DNA of 64,000 nt from Flavobacterium sp. GTDB taxonomy: Bacteria; Bacteroidota; Bacteroidia; Flavobacteriales; Flavobacteriaceae. The stretch lies in the NCBI RefSeq assembly GCF_027483985.1, contig NZ_JAIXTJ010000056.1, positions 62,001 to 126,000 on the forward strand, given 5' to 3'. The notes below the pieces were generated by a model, which was not told the origin of the DNA, made no database searches, and saw only the letters and a program-made list of their open reading frames with translations. Positions 41,517 to 51,892 of this stretch are shown piece after piece. The translations under genes were made by a program, and so were the position numbers. The first letter of the stretch is position 1; every line of letters starts with the position of its first letter.

Positions 41517-44500
41517 TTATTTGTTTTCTCTGTTAATGTATATCCAACCTGATTTACTTGCCTGATTATTTTTAAATTCAATTACATAGTAATAAGTTCC
41601 ATCAGGTAATTCATTACCATTATCTGACTGTCCTATCCATTCATTGGTGTAATCGGCTTTAGAATAAACTTTAGAACCATATCTATTGTAAATACTTAGT
41701 TTTTGAACACCAAGGTATTCCAAATCAAAGTATTCATTTGAGCCATCATTATTAGGTGAAATACCTTTTTGAATAGTGCAATAAATAGCAGGTAAAGTTA
41801 TTGGTTTTTGTAAAATACAACCAGCTGCTGTAGTAACTGTTACATTAAATGTTAACGGTAATGGTTCTATTACTGATGTAGAATTTACATAAGCTGTAAC
41901 ATCAAAGGTCGCATCACCAGTTCCAACTGATGTTGAACCAAATTGCCAAGCAAATGAAGCTGTATTGATATCAAAACTATTATTAGTTGGAATAACTTCT
42001 AAAACAAAACTATTATTTTCACAACCACCGTCAATAACAAAATCAAAAGCAGGTGTAAATGTTACAGTTCCAGAATCAGTTCCTGTACATCCAGTTGCAG
42101 TATTGGTGATAACTACACTATATTGTCCAGACACACTAGTAGTGAAAGAAGCAACATTACCTGGATTAGTAACAGAAGCCGGTACAGTCCATACATAACT
42201 ATAAGTTCCTGCCGTACCTGGAGTAGCTACAACTGTAGCAGAACCACCTTGACAAATAGTTAAATCTGTCACTGTAACTGTAGGATTTGCATTAATTGTA
42301 ACTGTACCACTTGCACTAGAACTTGTACAACCAGTAACTGTATTAGTAATTATAACTGAATAAGTTCCCGCAACTGTAGTATTAATTGTTGCTACATTTC
42401 CTGGATTGGTCGCTCCAGTTGGAACTGTCCATACATAACTATATGTTCCTGCAGTACCTGGAGTAGCAGCAATTGAAGCTGTTGTACCTTGACAAACTGT
42501 AGCACTTGATACAGAAACCGTCGGAATTGAATTTACAGTAACAGTACCCGAAGCGCTAGAACTAACACAACCAGTAGAAGAATTAGTAATTACAACTGAA
42601 TATGTTCCAGCTACAGATGTAGTAAATGAATCTACGTTTCCTGGGTCAGAAACACCAGTAGGAACTGTCCAAACATAATTATATGATGCAGTAACATTTG
42701 GAGTAGCGGTAACTGTCGCCAATGTACCTGAACAAACACTTGGACTATTAACCGTAACAATAGGATTAGCATTTATTGTAACTACACCTGAGGCAGATGT
42801 ACTAAAACAACCTGTAGTAGCATCAGTAATAACTACTGAATATGTTCCAGAAACTGTTGTAGTAAAAGTTGATACATCACCTGGATTAACTACACCTGAA
42901 GGAACAGTCCAAGCGTAATTATATGTGCCTGCTGAGCCTGCTGTTGCAACCAAAGTAACTGTTGAGCCATCGCAAGCCACTGGACTATTGACAGAAACCG
43001 TTGGATTAGTATTTACTGTAACAATTCCAGAAGCAGAAGCACTTGAACAACCTGTTGCGGTATCGGTAATTACAACTGAATAAGTACCAGCGATAGATGT
43101 ATCAAACGTTGCAACATCGCCTGGATTAGTAACTCCTGACGGAACTGTCCAAACATAGCTATAGCTTCCTGTTGATCCTGCCGAGGCAATTAGTGTAGCT
43201 AGTGCACCACTGCAAACTGTCGGACTGTTAACTGAAACTGTTGGATTAGGATTTGCAGCTACAACTCCCGAAGCAGAAGCACTTGAACATCCTGTTATTG
43301 TATCAGTTATTATTACCGAATAAGTTCCAATTAATAATGTGGTAAATGAAGCAACGTTTCCAGGATCAGTTCCACCCGCAGGAACAGTCCAAACGTAATT
43401 ATATGATCCTGCTACATTTGGAGTAGCAGTTACTGTTGCTAAGGCACCAGAACAAACACTTGTATTATTAACTGAAACAATAGGGTTTGGATTTATTGTA
43501 ACTATCCCTGCAGCAGATGTACTGATACAACCTGTTGCAGAATTTGTGATAACGACAGAATATGTTCCAGAAACTGTTGTAGTAAAAGTTGACACATCAC
43601 CAGGATTAACAACTCCTGAAGGAACTGTCCAAGCGTAACTATATGTACCTGCGGATCCTGCTGTTGCAACTAAAGTCACGGTTGAGCCTTCACAAGCTAC
43701 TGGACTATTAACTGAAACGGTTGGATTTGTGTTTATTGTAACAATTCCAGATGCAGACGAGCTTGAACAACCTGTTACTGTATCAGTAATTATTACTGAA
43801 TAAGTTCCAGAAACGTTAGTATCAAATGTAGCGACATTACCCGGATTAGCAACTCCTGATGGAACTGTCCAAGAATAACTATAAGTTCCAGTAGTACCCG
43901 GTGCTGCAGTGATTGTTGCTAATGCACCGCTACAAACTGTAGGGCTATTAACTGTAACAATAGGATTAGAAATTACAGTTACAACTCCTGATGCAGATGA
44001 ACTTGAACATCCTGTTGTTGTACTTGTGATTATTACAGAATAAGTTCCAGCAATAGTTGTGGTAAATGTAGCAACGTTACCTGGATTTGTTACGCCAGCA
44101 GGAACTGTCCAAACATAATTATAAGATCCTGAAACATTTGGAGTAGCAGTAACTGTCGCTGAAGTACCATCACATACTGTTGGGCTATTAACAGTAACAG
44201 TAGGGCTGCTTGGATCTATTAATACTATTGATGTAGTGTTTGGCAAAGAACATCCGTTAACAGTTAATAAAAAGTTAGAATAATTTCCAGAATTCAAACC
44301 AGTTATTACATATACGCCTGCACTATTAGTTGTAATAGTATTTGGACCAACTGTTGTTGTATCATCTTGATAAGTTAAAGCATAAGATTCGTTAGAAGCT
44401 AAACCAGAAATTGTGATAGTTCCATTTGTGCCAGCACATGTCGTTGGATTAGTACCTGCATAAACTGGATTAGATTGAATAGTAAAAGTAGCAATATAAT

Positions 44501-47500
44501 TTGCACCATTATTATTGATGAAAATTGTATCATCACAAGCACTAGTTGAGTTAACATCTCCTGTAACATCATAATAAACTTCAATCACATAATTTCCCGG
44601 AGGATAATTTGTTAAATTTATTGGAGATTGAGAATCATTTAAAACTCTTTGCCATTTTTGATCTCCTGTGCTACAAGGACCGCCAGATGGGAAAGTTCCA
44701 CCGCCGCAATTATCGAAGAACGGTAAATCAAATACTGTAAATGCGCCTGGTGTTGATGCAGCAGGATAAATTCTATAATTTAACCTTGCACTACAAACAT
44801 TTGCCGTTGCAGATTTGAAAGTTTTTAATTCACCACCTCTAAAAATTAATGTATTTGAATTTTGAACATAAGTTCCTAAATCAGTATTTGGAAACACGTT
44901 AGTTGCAGGACCAATTATATCAGTTCCTGATCCTACCGTATTAAAGAAACCAGATGTTTCGCAATTTGTTAACCAAACCGCATTGGCATAACTACCAAAA
45001 TCGCAATTAGGCAATACTGTAACATTTAAAGTTGTAGTTGCAGCACATTGTCCTGGATCAGGAGTAAATGTGTAAGTTCCAGAAGCTGTATTACTTACAA
45101 CTGATGGCGACCACGTTCCCGTAATTGGTGTAGCATTACTAGATGATGTTGGTAATACCGGCGCTGGAGAACCGGGACAAATAGGCGCAGGTGCTAAAAA
45201 CGATGGAACAACATTTGGCGTCACAACAATATCCATTGTGGTTGGGAAAGAACATTGTGTAATGTTAGGTGTAAATGTATAAGTAGTTGTACCCACTGTA
45301 TTACTTACAACCGAAGGAGACCACGTTCCTGTTACACCTGAGTTAGCAGTTGTAGGTAACACTGGCGGAGTAGTTCCTTCACAAAAAGGTTGAATTTGAT
45401 TGAAGGTAGCGTTTACATAATCAACAACAATTATTGTTTGAGTACTTGAAGCAGACTGCGGACATAAAGGATTATTATCTGATGATGTAGCTGTAATATT
45501 ATATGTTCCAACAGCTGTTGGTGAAAATATTACGCTACTACCCGTTGTAGTATTCAATTGAGTAGAAGGCGACCAAGTATAGATACCATTTCCACCTGTA
45601 GCATTTAAAGTTGCAGTTTGTCCAAGACATATAGTTGGAGATGTTGTCGTTGTTGATGTATTTATTGCTACTGGTGTTTGAATTCCTGTATTAGCACCAA
45701 TAACATAATTACAAACGTCACCTGCAAATCCATCTATCATTACATAATATGTTTGACCTGGAGTTAATCCTGTTGCAGATAAATTTGTTGCTCCAGCAGG
45801 TACGTTACCTGGACTCCAACATAAATATTCAGTAACTGGACCTGAGCCACAAGTTGCAGCTCCAAATATCATAATTTGAATACCTAAATTATCTTGAGAG
45901 CTTGTTACCCAAACATCTAATGATATAGTTGATGATGAAGCTACAAAAGTTAAGAATGAATTATTTTCAAGCGAACCACAAAACTCCGTTGTTAATTGTG
46001 GCCAAGAATCTGATGTATAAGAAGCTGAAGTATTTCCGCAATATCCATTTAAATTACATATAGGAGTTGCAACAGCACATGTATTCCCAGCTGGCGTGTT
46101 TGTAATACAACTTGGAGGTGGAACTGGTGTTCCAATACATAATGTAAAAGCTGATGTTTGGTTAGGTGTTCCTGTCCAAGTATAAACTCTAATAAAATAA
46201 GTTTGACCAGGAACTAAACCATTTGCGTTACTATTATTAGGATCACTACAATACAATTGCGTTAAAGTTCCACAAGAACCAGAATATAGTACGTGATATA
46301 AATCAGTAGTACTACCAGTTACGTTATTAAGATTTATTGTATGACTAGTGCTAGTTGCAGTAAACTGAAACCAAACGTCATCATCATCAGTTCCTCCACA
46401 AGCATTAGGCTGAGTTGAAGCCGTTGCTCCAATAACTGTTCCTGATACCGTTTGAAGACATGTGTTTGTCGTATTCACAGGAGCAACTGTTGCATTAGCA
46501 CATTCATCATTTGCAATTAGTGTGGTAAATGATCTAACATTAGACCATAAACTTATATCTGTATTACTACATCTAGAACGAACATAAACATCATATTGAG
46601 TGCCTGAACTTAAACCAGTTGCAATGTAAGGATTAGTCGTCGTTATAATACCCGCAGAACTTGCGTTAGGTACAGGAGAACCCGCAGGCACTATAAGAAC
46701 TTCCCAAGTTGTTGCTGAACCTATCTCTGTCCAAGAAATTGTTGCGCCTGTTTGCGTTATCGCTGATATAGCAACTGCTGTAGGTTTTGGACATGTTGGA
46801 GGCGGCGCACATGTTACATTTGCCACCCATCCTGGTGCATTAACAGATCCATCGCTTCTAAATCTAAATGTTAAACATCCATTGGCACTTGAAGCAGTAA
46901 AAGGTCCAGGTAAATTCGCACCTGTTAAAGTTCCCCAATAAGATCCTGGTAAACCACCTGGAACGTTTCCTCCACCATTTGTACTAGCTAATTGTGGCGC
47001 TGCAATTGAATTTCCATCAAAAACATATAAACCATCCCATGTTGCTTCGGTATTAAATGAAGTAAAAGTCACAGTTACTTGCTCAGTTGGAATTGTTGGA
47101 CAAATAGTTACTGTATAGTCTGAACCATTAGCATAATTTACTGTAGCGCCAGCTGGATCGGTAAACGTTCCTCCACATGCTGGTGGTGCAATTTGTGTTG
47201 TAATTGTTGACGGTCCAACCCAGTTACTCAAATCATTTCCAGGACAAACAGCTCTTACATATAAATTATAACAAGTATCTGGAGTTAATCCCGTAAACAC
47301 GTGTGGATTAGTTGTTGTAGTAATAAAAGTTGTTGTAGATGCATTTGGAGCAGGTGAACCACAAGGTAAGGCTAAAACATGCCAAGTAGTTGCTGTATTT
47401 GGATTAACCCAAGCTAAAGTCGCAGAGTTTGATGTAACTGCTGAAGTGGTTAAAGTATTTGGATTTGGACAAGTTGGTGGAACAGCACATGAAACATTTG

Positions 47501-50129
47501 CAACCCAACCAGGATTGTTTACTGAACCATCACTTCTAAATCTGAAGGTTAAACATCCATTTGGAGCTGTTGAAGTAAAAGATCCTGGTAAATTTGCTCC
47601 TGTTAAATTACCCCAATAAGATCCTGGCAAAGCTCCTGGAACGTTTCCTGCACCGTTAGTACTAGATATTTGTGGTGATGTTATGGCATTTCCGTTAAAA
47701 ACGTACAACCCATCATAAGTAGCTTCGGTATTAAAAGTTGTAAAGGTAACCGTAACAACTTCGCCCGGTACAGTAGGACAAATTGTAACAGTAGTATCTG
47801 CACCGTTAGCATAATTTGCAGCTGAACCTCCTGGATCAGTAAATGTACCTCCACAAGCTGGAGGTGTTATTGATGTAGTAAATGTAGTTGGTCCTGACCA
47901 AGTACTAAAATCTGATGAAGAGCAGGCACTTCTAACATATACATTATAACAAGTTTCACCTGTTAAACCAGTTAAAGTAAAAGGGTTCGTATTAGCGATA
48001 ACCCATCCTGTAGACGACGCAGTTGGCGCTGGTGCTGTACAAGGCAAAGCTATAACGTGCCATTGTGTTGCTGGACCTGCTGCAGTCCAAGCTATATTAG
48101 CCGAACTTGATAATACTGTATTTGAAGTTATAGAAAACGGAGCTGGACAAGCTGGTGGTAATGCACACGTTACGTTAGCAACCCATCCTGCAGCATTTGT
48201 GGTTCCATTACTTCTAAATCTAAAAGTTAAACAACCATCGGCACTAGAAGAAGTAAATGCTCCTGGATTAGTTGTACCCCAATAAGAACCTGCAACTCCA
48301 CCAGGTACAGTACCTGCTGGATTACCACTTAAAAATTGTGGTGCTGAAATTGAGTTTCCATTAAAAATATATAATCCATCATTACTTGCTTGAGTATTGA
48401 ATGATGTAAATGTTACGGTTACTACTTCGCCAGGAGTGGTCGGACAAATAACCACTGTAGAATCTAAATTATTTGCATAATTCGCTGAAGCTCCACCTTG
48501 ATCTGTAAATGTTCCTCCGCATGCAGGTGGTGGAACTAGTGTGTTAAAAACAAAAGGACCAGCCCAAGCACTAAATGTTCCATTTCCACAATCAGCTCTT
48601 ACCCAATATTGATATGCTGTATCAGGATTTAAACCAGTAATTGGGTTTGTTGTATTTGAACTAGTTTGTGTACCTGCTCCAGCCGGAATTGCTGAGCCCG
48701 ATGTTTGAACTACATATTCCCAAGAAGTTGCATTTCCTGGATTAGCCCAAGATAAATTTCCTCCTGTTAATGAAATTCCAGTTACAGCTTGATTCGTAGG
48801 CTGTGCACAATTTAATTGTTGAATAACTAAGGAATAGCTATAAGTCTGTGCGGCAGTTGTTCCTGAAAGCACTATAATATATTGTTGCCCTGCAATAACA
48901 TTCAAACTAGGAATAGATCTTACAGTATTTGTAGTATTGGCGACACCAGCTAAACACGTAGCTCCAACATTTGCACAACCTTGATAAACAAAAATTGATG
49001 AACTATTAGCTCCAGGTGTCATAGTAATACTTATAGCACCAGTGGTTGTTGGTGTGTAGGAATAAAACACATCATTACCTGTCATAAAATTAGTTGTTGA
49101 TCCACAAGAGGTACCTTGATTAGTATCTGTAGTATCACCATAATTTGTTGTGTTATCATTTGTACTATAAGGTAACGCAGAAATTGTAATCGGCGCAATA
49201 CAAGATAGACCAGGAGTAGTGGTGGCAAAATTAAATGGTCCTACCCAATTACTTGAACCATCTGCACACAGAGACCTAACGTAATAGACATATCCTGTTC
49301 CAGGTTGCAATCCAGTGGCTACATATGGAAGTGCTCCATTGTAAACAACTCCAACTCCTGTTGGAGTAGTATTTGTTACTTCAATTTCCCACGAAGTTGA
49401 ACCACTTGGATTTGACCAGCTTAAATTTGCTGAATTTTGTGTAATACCAGTAGCTGATAAATTTGTAGGTTCTAAACATCTTTGTGCCAATCTAACATCA
49501 TCAACTAACCATCTATCTCCACCTAAAGCACCTGTTGGTTGATTATAACGCATCACAAATGCAATATAAACTTGATGATTTGCAAAAGCAGTAAGATCTA
49601 CCACTTTTTCTTCATATACATTATAGGTAGCACTAAGTGTTGCTTCTGTCCACTGAGCTGGAGTATTAATATAATTAGCTATATTTGTTTGACTTCCTGC
49701 GCCTTGTGCGGTTACATCAAATACCTTAATAAAGTACTCTGTTCCGTTAGGTCCGCTAATTGTAGATCTAGTCCAAAAACGTAATTGTCCGTTAGAAGGA
49801 ACAGTTACTAAAGGCGTTGCTAAATAATCTTCAGACGTATTTCCAACACCAATATTCTCTCGATCCATATAGGCCGAATTTGTTCCTTGATAAACATTTG
49901 CAACAACAGAGTTTATACCCCATCTTCTTGTTAAACCAACGCCGTTATCAAAAACAGCCCATTGGTTGGTAGTTGCTCCAGTACCTAATGTCCAAGGACT
50001 AGGCGTTGTTGGTGCTGCTAAATCGGGTCCTGTAGTTCCTTCAAAGCCCTCCGAACCTGGAGTTGGAAACTGGGAAAATCCCGCAATAGAAAATAGCAAG
50101 GCAACAATTAGTAGTGTAATTTTCTTCAT
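41517..50129 (-). CDS. Giant T9SS-secreted adhesin with FN3, CUB-like and Ig/PKD-like repeats
   Basis: 2870 residues. Signal peptide 1-19 (MKKITLLIVALLFSIAGFSQ). The order after that: an anchor-J-like domain (about 25-215); FN3 domains; a PPC-like segment; three CUB-like plus FN3 units (about 530-1110, each starting CGGTFTD); another PPC-like part and several Ser/Thr/Pro-rich beta domains; nine 80-residue Ig/PKD-like repeats (about 1973-2691); and a type B sorting domain (KGISPNNDGSNEYFDLEYLG; KLSIYNRYGSKVY). It is exported through T9SS and kept at the surface, probably for attachment or gliding. It heads the sprF-porE operon. A TAAATTTG -7 lies at 50190-50183. Confidence 0.92.
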   Translation of the reverse strand: MKKITLLIVALLFSIAGFSQFPTPGSEGFEGTTGPDLAAPTTPSPWTLGTGATTNQWAVFDNGVGLTRRWGINSVVANVYQGTNSAYMDRENIGVGNTSEDYLATPLVTVPSNGQLRFWTRSTISGPNGTEYFIKVFDVTAQGAGSQTNIANYINTPAQWTEATLSATYNVYEEKVVDLTAFANHQVYIAFVMRYNQPTGALGGDRWLVDDVRLAQRCLEPTNLSATGITQNSANLSWSNPSGSTSWEIEVTNTTPTGVGVVYNGALPYVATGLQPGTGYVYYVRSLCADGSSNWVGPFNFATTTPGLSCIAPITISALPYSTNDNTTNYGDTTDTNQGTSCGSTTNFMTGNDVFYSYTPTTTGAISITMTPGANSSSIFVYQGCANVGATCLAGVANTTNTVRSIPSLNVIAGQQYIIVLSGTTAAQTYSYSLVIQQLNCAQPTNQAVTGISLTGGNLSWANPGNATSWEYVVQTSGSAIPAGAGTQTSSNTTNPITGLNPDTAYQYWVRADCGNGTFSAWAGPFVFNTLVPPPACGGTFTDQGGASANYANNLDSTVVICPTTPGEVVTVTFTSFNTQASNDGLYIFNGNSISAPQFLSGNPAGTVPGGVAGSYWGTTNPGAFTSSSADGCLTFRFRSNGTTNAAGWVANVTCALPPACPAPFSITSNTVLSSSANIAWTAAGPATQWHVIALPCTAPAPTASSTGWVIANTNPFTLTGLTGETCYNVYVRSACSSSDFSTWSGPTTFTTSITPPACGGTFTDPGGSAANYANGADTTVTICPTVPGEVVTVTFTTFNTEATYDGLYVFNGNAITSPQISSTNGAGNVPGALPGSYWGNLTGANLPGSFTSTAPNGCLTFRFRSDGSVNNPGWVANVSCAVPPTCPNPNTLTTSAVTSNSATLAWVNPNTATTWHVLALPCGSPAPNASTTTFITTTTNPHVFTGLTPDTCYNLYVRAVCPGNDLSNWVGPSTITTQIAPPACGGTFTDPAGATVNYANGSDYTVTICPTIPTEQVTVTFTSFNTEATWDGLYVFDGNSIAAPQLASTNGGGNVPGGLPGSYWGTLTGANLPGPFTASSANGCLTFRFRSDGSVNAPGWVANVTCAPPPTCPKPTAVAISAITQTGATISWTEIGSATTWEVLIVPAGSPVPNASSAGIITTTNPYIATGLSSGTQYDVYVRSRCSNTDISLWSNVRSFTTLIANDECANATVAPVNTTNTCLQTVSGTVIGATASTQPNACGGTDDDDVWFQFTATSTSHTINLNNVTGSTTDLYHVLYSGSCGTLTQLYCSDPNNSNANGLVPGQTYFIRVYTWTGTPNQTSAFTLCIGTPVPPPSCITNTPAGNTCAVATPICNLNGYCGNTSASYTSDSWPQLTTEFCGSLENNSFLTFVASSSTISLDVWVTSSQDNLGIQIMIFGAATCGSGPVTEYLCWSPGNVPAGATNLSATGLTPGQTYYVMIDGFAGDVCNYVIGANTGIQTPVAINTSTTTTSPTICLGQTATLNATGGNGIYTWSPSTQLNTTTGSSVIFSPTAVGTYNITATSSDNNPLCPQSASSTQTIIVVDYVNATFNQIQPFCEGTTPPVLPTTANSGVTGTWSPSVVSNTVGTTTYTFTPNITQCSFPTTMDIVVTPNVVPSFLAPAPICPGSPAPVLPTSSSNATPITGTWSPSVVSNTASGTYTFTPDPGQCAATTTLNVTVLPNCDFGSYANAVWLTNCETSGFFNTVGSGTDIIGPATNVFPNTDLGTYVQNSNTLIFRGGELKTFKSATANVCSARLNYRIYPAASTPGAFTVFDLPFFDNCGGGTFPSGGPCSTGDQKWQRVLNDSQSPINLTNYPPGNYVIEVYYDVTGDVNSTSACDDTIFINNNGANYIATFTIQSNPVYAGTNPTTCAGTNGTITISGLASNESYALTYQDDTTTVGPNTITTNSAGVYVITGLNSGNYSNFLLTVNGCSLPNTTSIVLIDPSSPTVTVNSPTVCDGTSATVTATPNVSGSYNYVWTVPAGVTNPGNVATFTTTIAGTYSVIITSTTTGCSSSSASGVVTVISNPIVTVNSPTVCSGALATITAAPGTTGTYSYSWTVPSGVANPGNVATFDTNVSGTYSVIITDTVTGCSSSSASGIVTINTNPTVSVNSPVACEGSTVTLVATAGSAGTYSYAWTVPSGVVNPGDVSTFTTTVSGTYSVVITNSATGCISTSAAGIVTINPNPIVSVNNTSVCSGALATVTATPNVAGSYNYVWTVPAGGTDPGNVASFTTLLIGTYSVIITDTITGCSSASASGVVAANPNPTVSVNSPTVCSGALATLIASAGSTGSYSYVWTVPSGVTNPGDVATFDTSIAGTYSVVITDTATGCSSASASGIVTVNTNPTVSVNSPVACDGSTVTLVATAGSAGTYNYAWTVPSGVVNPGDVSTFTTTVSGTYSVVITDATTGCFSTSASGVVTINANPIVTVNSPSVCSGTLATVTATPNVTASYNYVWTVPTGVSDPGNVDSFTTSVAGTYSVVITNSSTGCVSSSASGTVTVNSIPTVSVSSATVCQGTTASIAATPGTAGTYSYVWTVPTGATNPGNVATINTTVAGTYSVIITNTVTGCTSSSASGTVTINANPTVTVTDLTICQGGSATVVATPGTAGTYSYVWTVPASVTNPGNVASFTTSVSGQYSVVITNTATGCTGTDSGTVTFTPAFDFVIDGGCENNSFVLEVIPTNNSFDINTASFAWQFGSTSVGTGDATFDVTAYVNSTSVIEPLPLTFNVTVTTAAGCILQKPITLPAIYCTIQKGISPNNDGSNEYFDLEYLGVQKLSIYNRYGSKVYSKADYTNEWIGQSDNGNELPDGTYYYVIEFKNNQASKSGWIYINRENK
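42055..44213 (-). repeat. Nine 240-bp coding repeats (80-residue units) in the adhesin
   Basis: Each unit runs from PxVSVNSP through VWTVPSGV, NPGNVATF and GTYSVIIT to TGCSS. Units 1, 4 and 7, units 2 and 5, and units 3 and 6 resemble one another most (3 and 6 agree at about 71 of 80 residues), which shows a 3-unit, 720-bp higher-order period. Units 8 and 9 are more diverged. Confidence 0.88.
46800..48540 (-). repeat. Three CUB-like plus FN3 coding repeats in the adhesin
   Basis: Three units of about 205-225 residues, each CGGTFTDxGG with YAN, VTVTFTxFNT, DGLY(I/V)F(N/D)GN and GCLTFRFRS, followed by a domain with W(H/E)VL and T-G-L segments. The unit boundaries are approximate. Confidence 0.8.
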
Positions 50130-50266
50130 TAACGCAGAAATTTAAGTTAATTAATTTAATGAGTTTGTTTGGTTTTAATCTCCAAATTTAACAAAATTTA
50201 TAAATAAAGCTATAAAAATGGCGTTTTTAACTAAATTAAATTGTTAAAAACATTTCGTATTGTAGA

Positions 50267-50299
50267 TTGTCGATTTTTTGTGCATTTTGTCTATTTTTG
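50267..50299 (+). promoter_or_regulatory. Promoter of hflX
   Basis: TTG (50267-50269), 22 bp, TATTTTTG (50292-50299). It lies between the track start (50278) and the ATG at 50317, and supports the latter. Confidence 0.55.
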
Positions 50300-50316
50300 C
50301 ATTAGAAAAGAAAATT

Positions 50317-51543
50317 ATGTTAGAAAAAGAGAAAGTAGATTTTGAAAAAACAATTATTGTTGGTATCGTTACTCAAAATCAAAATGAAGAAAAACTTATT
50401 GAATATCTTGATGAACTAGAGTTTTTAACTTTTACCGCAGGTGGTGAAGTTGTAAAACGATTTTGGCAAAAAATGGATAAGCCCAATCCTAAAACCTTTT
50501 TAGGAACTGGAAAGATGGACGAAATTCATTTGTATGTCAAAGAATATCAAATTTCAACTGTAATATTTGATGATGAATTATCACCATCACAGCAAAAGAA
50601 CATTTCAAAAATATTAGATTGTAAAGTTTTAGATAGAACAAATTTAATTTTGGATATTTTTGCGCAACGTGCTGAAACTTCTTATGCTAGGACTCAAGTT
50701 GAGTTAGCGCAATGCCAATATTTACTTCCGAGACTTTCTGGAATGTGGACGCATCTTGAACGTCAAAAAGGAGGAATTGGTCTTCGTGGTCCAGGAGAAA
50801 CCGAAATAGAAACCGACAGACGTATTGTTCGCGATAGAATTTCTTTATTAAAAGAAAAAATTAAAACTATTGACAAACAAATGTCTATACAAAGAAGCAA
50901 CCGAGGAGCTATGGTAAGAGTGGCTTTAGTTGGATATACTAATGTTGGAAAATCAACATTAATGAATGCTATTGGAAAAAGCGATGTTTTTGTTGAAAAC
51001 AAACTTTTTGCAACGCTTGATACCACGGTTAGAAAAGTAGTTATAAAAAACCTTCCTTTCTTGTTATCTGATACTGTTGGATTCATTAGGAAATTACCAA
51101 CACAATTGGTTGACTCATTTAAAAGTACACTTGACGAAGTTCGCGAAGCTGATCTATTACTTCACGTTGTAGATATTTCACATGCTGATTTTGAAGACCA
51201 CATCGCATCTGTAAATCAAATTTTGATGGATATCAAAAGTAATAATAAACCAATAATAATGGTTTTCAATAAAATTGATGCCTACAAACATCTTACAATA
51301 GAAGAAGATGATTTAATGACTGAAAGAACAACTAAACACTACACGCTTGAAGAATGGAAACAAACTTGGATGAGCAATGTTGGTGAAAAAAACGCACTAT
51401 TTATATCAGCTACAGAGAAAGAAAATTTCGAACAGTTTAGAGAAATTGTATATGAAGCAGTACGCGAAATTCACGTTACACGTTTTCCATACAATAAGTT
51501 TTTGTACCCTGATTATAAAGACGCTATAGAAAAAGAAGAATAA
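50317..51543 (+). CDS. hflX: GTPase HflX
   Basis: 408 residues from the ATG at 50317 (MLEKEKVDFEKTIIVGIVTQ). The N-terminal HflX domain has FLGTGKMDEIHLYV; the family motif LSGMWTHLERQKGGIGLRGP follows, then a coiled coil. The G domain has G1 GYTNVGKST, G3 DTVG and G4 NKID. HflX splits stalled or heat-damaged 70S ribosomes. The last 32 bp of the gene and the A-tract behind it are repeated exactly at 53418-53454, next to a terminator that was probably the original hflX terminator. Confidence 0.95.
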   Translation: MLEKEKVDFEKTIIVGIVTQNQNEEKLIEYLDELEFLTFTAGGEVVKRFWQKMDKPNPKTFLGTGKMDEIHLYVKEYQISTVIFDDELSPSQQKNISKILDCKVLDRTNLILDIFAQRAETSYARTQVELAQCQYLLPRLSGMWTHLERQKGGIGLRGPGETEIETDRRIVRDRISLLKEKIKTIDKQMSIQRSNRGAMVRVALVGYTNVGKSTLMNAIGKSDVFVENKLFATLDTTVRKVVIKNLPFLLSDTVGFIRKLPTQLVDSFKSTLDEVREADLLLHVVDISHADFEDHIASVNQILMDIKSNNKPIIMVFNKIDAYKHLTIEEDDLMTERTTKHYTLEEWKQTWMSNVGEKNALFISATEKENFEQFREIVYEAVREIHVTRFPYNKFLYPDYKDAIEKEE

Positions 51544-51548
51544 AAAAA
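51512..51548 (+). repeat. 37-bp direct repeat, left copy (hflX 3' end)
   Basis: Starts ATTATAAAGACGCTATAG and ends in seven A. Identical to 53418-53454, 1906 bp away. It contains the last ten codons and stop of hflX. Confidence 0.9.
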
Positions 51549-51706
51549 ATTTAAAATTAACAATAATTTCAGTGTTGCTTCAAAAAAAGTTTAATTTTAC
51601 TATGTGATTATTTTATAATTTTTTCATAATAAACGAATCGACTCACAATACACAAAAAAAATTTTTGATTTTGATTTTCTTATCAAATATTAAATTTTTT
51701 GGGTAA

Positions 51707-51886
51707 ACCACCGAAATCAAAACAACAGATTCTATAGAGAAAGAAATAGAAATTAATATCAATGAAAATTTGAATAAAGAAGAATCAAAAATTAATTTAT
51801 GTAATCTTTCCAAAGGCACTTATTTCATTAGTATTAATAATAGTAAGTACATTGGTAATATTACCAAAACAATAATCATAAAATAA
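51707..51886 (+). pseudogene. Remnant of a T9SS type A sorting domain
   Basis: Open frame after a TAA, without a usable ATG, about 59 codons. The end INLCNLSKGTYFISINNSKY followed by ITKTIIIK is the typical close of a type A C-terminal domain (LSKGxYFxxI ... KxIIK). It ends 7 bp before the next ATG. It looks like the 3' remnant of a lost cargo gene. The bases 51549-51706 hold nothing else I recognise. Confidence 0.6.
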
Positions 51887-51892
51887 TTAATC

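Noticed and set aside
42055-44213. Repeats in the adhesin as an assembly error
   Set aside because: All units differ at several codons and the reading frame stays open for 2870 codons, so they are real diverged repeats, although the exact number could still be affected by assembly.
44399-44584. Met/Leu-rich minus ORF within the adhesin
   Set aside because: It is in another frame of the adhesin gene, which is open and conserved in pattern here.
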